Positions 62,206 to 64,000 of a stretch of DNA of 64,000 nt are shown piece by piece. Position 1 is the first letter of the stretch; every line of letters starts with the position of its first letter. Below the pieces are notes generated by a model that saw nothing but the letters and a program-made list of their open reading frames with translations, was not told where the DNA came from and searched no databases. The translations under genes were made by a program, and so were the position numbers. Origin of the DNA: CAWATZ01 sp963784995 (GTDB lineage: Bacteria > Planctomycetota > Planctomycetia > Gemmatales > Gemmataceae); the NCBI GenBank assembly GCA_963784995.1, contig CAWATZ010000013.1, positions 1,178,001 through 1,242,000 of the forward strand, given 5' to 3'.

Positions 62206-63692
62206 GTCACGCGCCACCGCCCCTCGCCAATCTCTTCCGCCCGTCCCTCGCGCTGCAGTTTCCTCAATCCCGCCAGCGTCTGCAGCTCGGCCAGCCGCAT
62301 CAGGTTGGCCGGCAATCCCCGGTACAGCTCCGGCAGCAGCTCCGCAATCGAGCGCGGCCCCGCGGCCAGGGCGGCGAGCAGTTGCTCCTCGCGCGTCCGC
62401 CGATGCGCGATCGCTTCCTCGATCACGAACGCTGGCCGGGCGCTGGGCGGTCCGTGGGCCGGCAGCAGCAGCCGGGCCGGCAAGCGCAGCAGCAACCGCA
62501 GTGAATCGAGGTACTGGGCCAGGTCGCCCTCCGGCGGCGCGATGATGATGGACGAGATCGTCGAAACCATGTCGGACGCGAACAGCAGCCGGTAGGACTC
62601 TTCCCACAGGACCAGGTGGCCGGGAGCATGGCCGGGCGTGTGCAGGGCCTGCAGCGCCCAGTCTCCCCGACCGTGCGGGGCCGGGCCAAGGTCCAGCTTC
62701 TCGCCGTCGTGCAGCTCGCGGTCGATCGGCACCTTCCCCGCCAGCAGCCGGGCCGTCACCGGATGAGCCAGGATGGGCACGCGGTAAACCTCGGCCGCCC
62801 GCCGGGCGGCCCCGACGTGGTCGGGGTGGTGGTGCGTCAGGATCACGCCGGCAATCTGCGTTCCCTCGGCACGTTCGCGGTCGATCACCGCGAACATCCG
62901 CTCCTGCTCGGCCGGGTCGGTCGGGGCGGGATCGACCAGGTAGCAGACGCGGTCGCCGACCAGGTAGGTGTTGGTGTGCGTCGCGGGAGGCAAGCCCTGC
63001 ACGGCCAAGGGGATCATCAGCACGCCGGGCGAGAACCAGATCGCCGGCAAGGCCCCCGTGGCCAGGTGGTCGAACAGCGGCCGGGATGTCGTGGGCAAAG
63101 ACTCGACGGTGCTGGCGTGCTCGATCGTGAGCAGCAGCGAGACGGTCGGCGGAGAGATCAGCATTTCGCCGGCACGCCAGCGGCGGAGGATTCCCGCCGG
63201 GGTGTCCCACTCGCCGTGCGTCAGCTCGCCGGGCCAGACGTCCGCCTCCTGCCCGGCCGGCAACGCGGCCACGAAGAAGGCCGTGTCAAAACGCATTGCC
63301 GAAAAGGTGGGAGTAACCAGGGAGCCGATCAGGGTGAGATCATCAGCCCGCAGCGACAGCCCGAGCCGGGCGAGGAGATCGGCGAACGTGAGGCGGTTTT
63401 CCAGCAGGTCGCGGCGAAGCTCGGCCCAGGCGGGATCGGCCGGAGGGATGGAGCCGTCTGCGCGGTGGGCGAGGAGGACGCCGGTTTCCTCGAACAGTTC
63501 GCGGAGGGCAGCGACGTGCTGGGCCGTCAGCCCCGGCCCACCGGCGGCCAGCTGGGCGTCTCCCTCACCGACCTTACCGCCGGGAAAGGCCCCAAAGCCG
63601 CCGAAGAAGCGCAGGTTCTCGGCCCGCTGCACCCGCAGCAGCTCCGCCGAGCCCGGTCCGCAGGCCAGGATCACGCTGGCGGCGGCAATCAC
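62202..63692 (-). CDS. NUDIX hydrolase-metallo-beta-lactamase fold fusion
   Basis: 496 aa from a GTG at 63692, which overlaps the response regulator stop by 4 bases (GTGA). Residues 1-215: a NUDIX domain with GAFPGGKVGEGD, then after a short insert ALRELFEETGVLL (REx2EExG). Residues about 225-420: MBL-fold hydrolase of the glyoxalase II/LACTB2 type with the zinc motif THHHPDH, LHTPGHAPGHLV, and FASDMVST (D). The C-terminal ~70 residues are a winged-helix tail (EQLLAALAAGPRSIAELLPE, GLRKLQREGRAEEIGEGRWR) as in LACTB2-like proteins. It probably acts in hydrolysis of nucleotide-linked or thioester/RNA substrates; the real substrate is unknown. Confidence 0.88.
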   Translation of the reverse strand: MIAAASVILACGPGSAELLRVQRAENLRFFGGFGAFPGGKVGEGDAQLAAGGPGLTAQHVAALRELFEETGVLLAHRADGSIPPADPAWAELRRDLLENRLTFADLLARLGLSLRADDLTLIGSLVTPTFSAMRFDTAFFVAALPAGQEADVWPGELTHGEWDTPAGILRRWRAGEMLISPPTVSLLLTIEHASTVESLPTTSRPLFDHLATGALPAIWFSPGVLMIPLAVQGLPPATHTNTYLVGDRVCYLVDPAPTDPAEQERMFAVIDRERAEGTQIAGVILTHHHPDHVGAARRAAEVYRVPILAHPVTARLLAGKVPIDRELHDGEKLDLGPAPHGRGDWALQALHTPGHAPGHLVLWEESYRLLFASDMVSTISSIIIAPPEGDLAQYLDSLRLLLRLPARLLLPAHGPPSARPAFVIEEAIAHRRTREEQLLAALAAGPRSIAELLPELYRGLPANLMRLAELQTLAGLRKLQREGRAEEIGEGRWRVT

Positions 63693-64000
63693 TTCTTCTG
63701 CTCTCCGCCCTCTTCCTCGGGCTCCGGCTCGCCCTTGAGTCCCCTCTCGACCGCTTCCAGCAGTCGTTCCATCGCGAACGGCTTGCGGATGTAATCGATG
63801 ACGCCGAGGTACTCGGCATAGGCCTTGTGCCGGCTGCCCTCGTTGGCGGTGATCATGATGATCGGCGGGGCGTCCTGTTTGCCGCGGAAATGCTCCAGGA
63901 CGGGGTAACCGCCCATGCGCGGCATCATCATGTCGAGGATGACCAGGTCGGGCCGCTGGTGGTAGATCTGCTGCTTGCCCTGCTGCCCGTCGCGGGCCTG
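63689..64000 (-). CDS. Response regulator receiver domain, cut by the window edge
   Basis: The last 103 codons of a receiver domain; the start lies beyond 64000. The phosphoacceptor Asp is in DLVILDMMMPRMGG, the conserved Thr in IIMITANEGS, and the Lys in DYIRKPFAMERLLEA. The domain ends in a Glu/Lys-rich tail (GEPEPEEEGGEQKK), so there is no output domain after it; it is either a stand-alone receiver (CheY/Spo0F type) or the end of a longer protein. Its stop overlaps the start of the NUDIX-MBL gene. Confidence 0.88.
   Translation of the reverse strand, partial: QARDGQQGKQQIYHQRPDLVILDMMMPRMGGYPVLEHFRGKQDAPPIIMITANEGSRHKAYAEYLGVIDYIRKPFAMERLLEAVERGLKGEPEPEEEGGEQKK

Noticed and set aside
1..64000. 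tRNA, rRNA or other classical RNA genes
   Set aside because: I looked for cloverleaf-type and rRNA-type sequence in the intergenic stretches and recognised none; a covariance search would be needed to exclude small RNAs.

Overview
The window looks like a chromosomal segment of a planctomycete of the Gemmata type (Gemmataceae or close). The evidence is its very high GC content and the gene families it carries: ECF sigma factors paired with or fused to sensor domains, Ser/Thr kinases with WD40, LRR or TPR tails, a PSD1/DUF1549/DUF1553 cytochrome protein next to a DUF1501 protein, sulfatase, DUF1583, TIGR02996-LRR and TIGR03032 proteins, and many long intergenic palindromes. No rRNA, tRNA, CRISPR array or replication origin was recognised.

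Layout. 0.5-9.2 kb: a TIGR03032 protein, an Rpn/PD-(D/E)XK-like protein, an ECF sigma factor fused through a membrane segment to WD40 repeats, an amidohydrolase, a second ECF factor, a TPR protein and a third (frameshifted) ECF factor. 9.3-18.4 kb: a Ser/Thr kinase-LRR gene broken by three frameshifts, then two tandemly duplicated kinase-TPR genes whose catalytic domains each contain the same 60-bp palindrome inserted in frame. 18.5-26.3 kb: a TIGR02996-LRR protein with a partner, an ATP-grasp protein, an esterase, a secreted WD40 protein, a two-domain protein ending in an EF-G domain IV-like module, and an M28 peptidase. 26.5-38.2 kb: a catabolic/secretory block with DUF1501, PSD1, DUF4239, arylsulfatase, HAD hydrolase, SpoIIAA-like, DUF1583, NTF2-like and Gly-rich secreted proteins. 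38.3-40.7 kb: a phosphoesterase and a translationally coupled ECF sigma/kinase pair. 40.9-43.8 kb: an accessory islet, an XRE-ImmA regulator/protease plus a PIN nuclease (toxin-antitoxin-like), bracketed by 50-bp direct repeats of the neighbouring gene end. 43.8-51.7 kb: an ABC-2 exporter pair, a split DnaE2-like polymerase, a small secreted protein and a phytoene-desaturase-like oxidoreductase. 51.8-61.7 kb: an HK97-type head gene block (terminase, portal, protease, capsid, connector) with no tail, lysis or integrase genes and with palindromes at most gene junctions. 62.2-64.0 kb: a NUDIX-MBL fusion and the end of a response regulator.

The strongest themes are signalling (four ECF factors, four kinases, sensor repeats), sulfated-polysaccharide-type catabolism, a resident tail-less phage head module, and palindromic repeats that have entered coding sequence. 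Seven genes are disturbed by about ten single-base indels, mostly in G/C runs. This could be sequencing or assembly error or real decay, and it should be settled before any gene loss is inferred.
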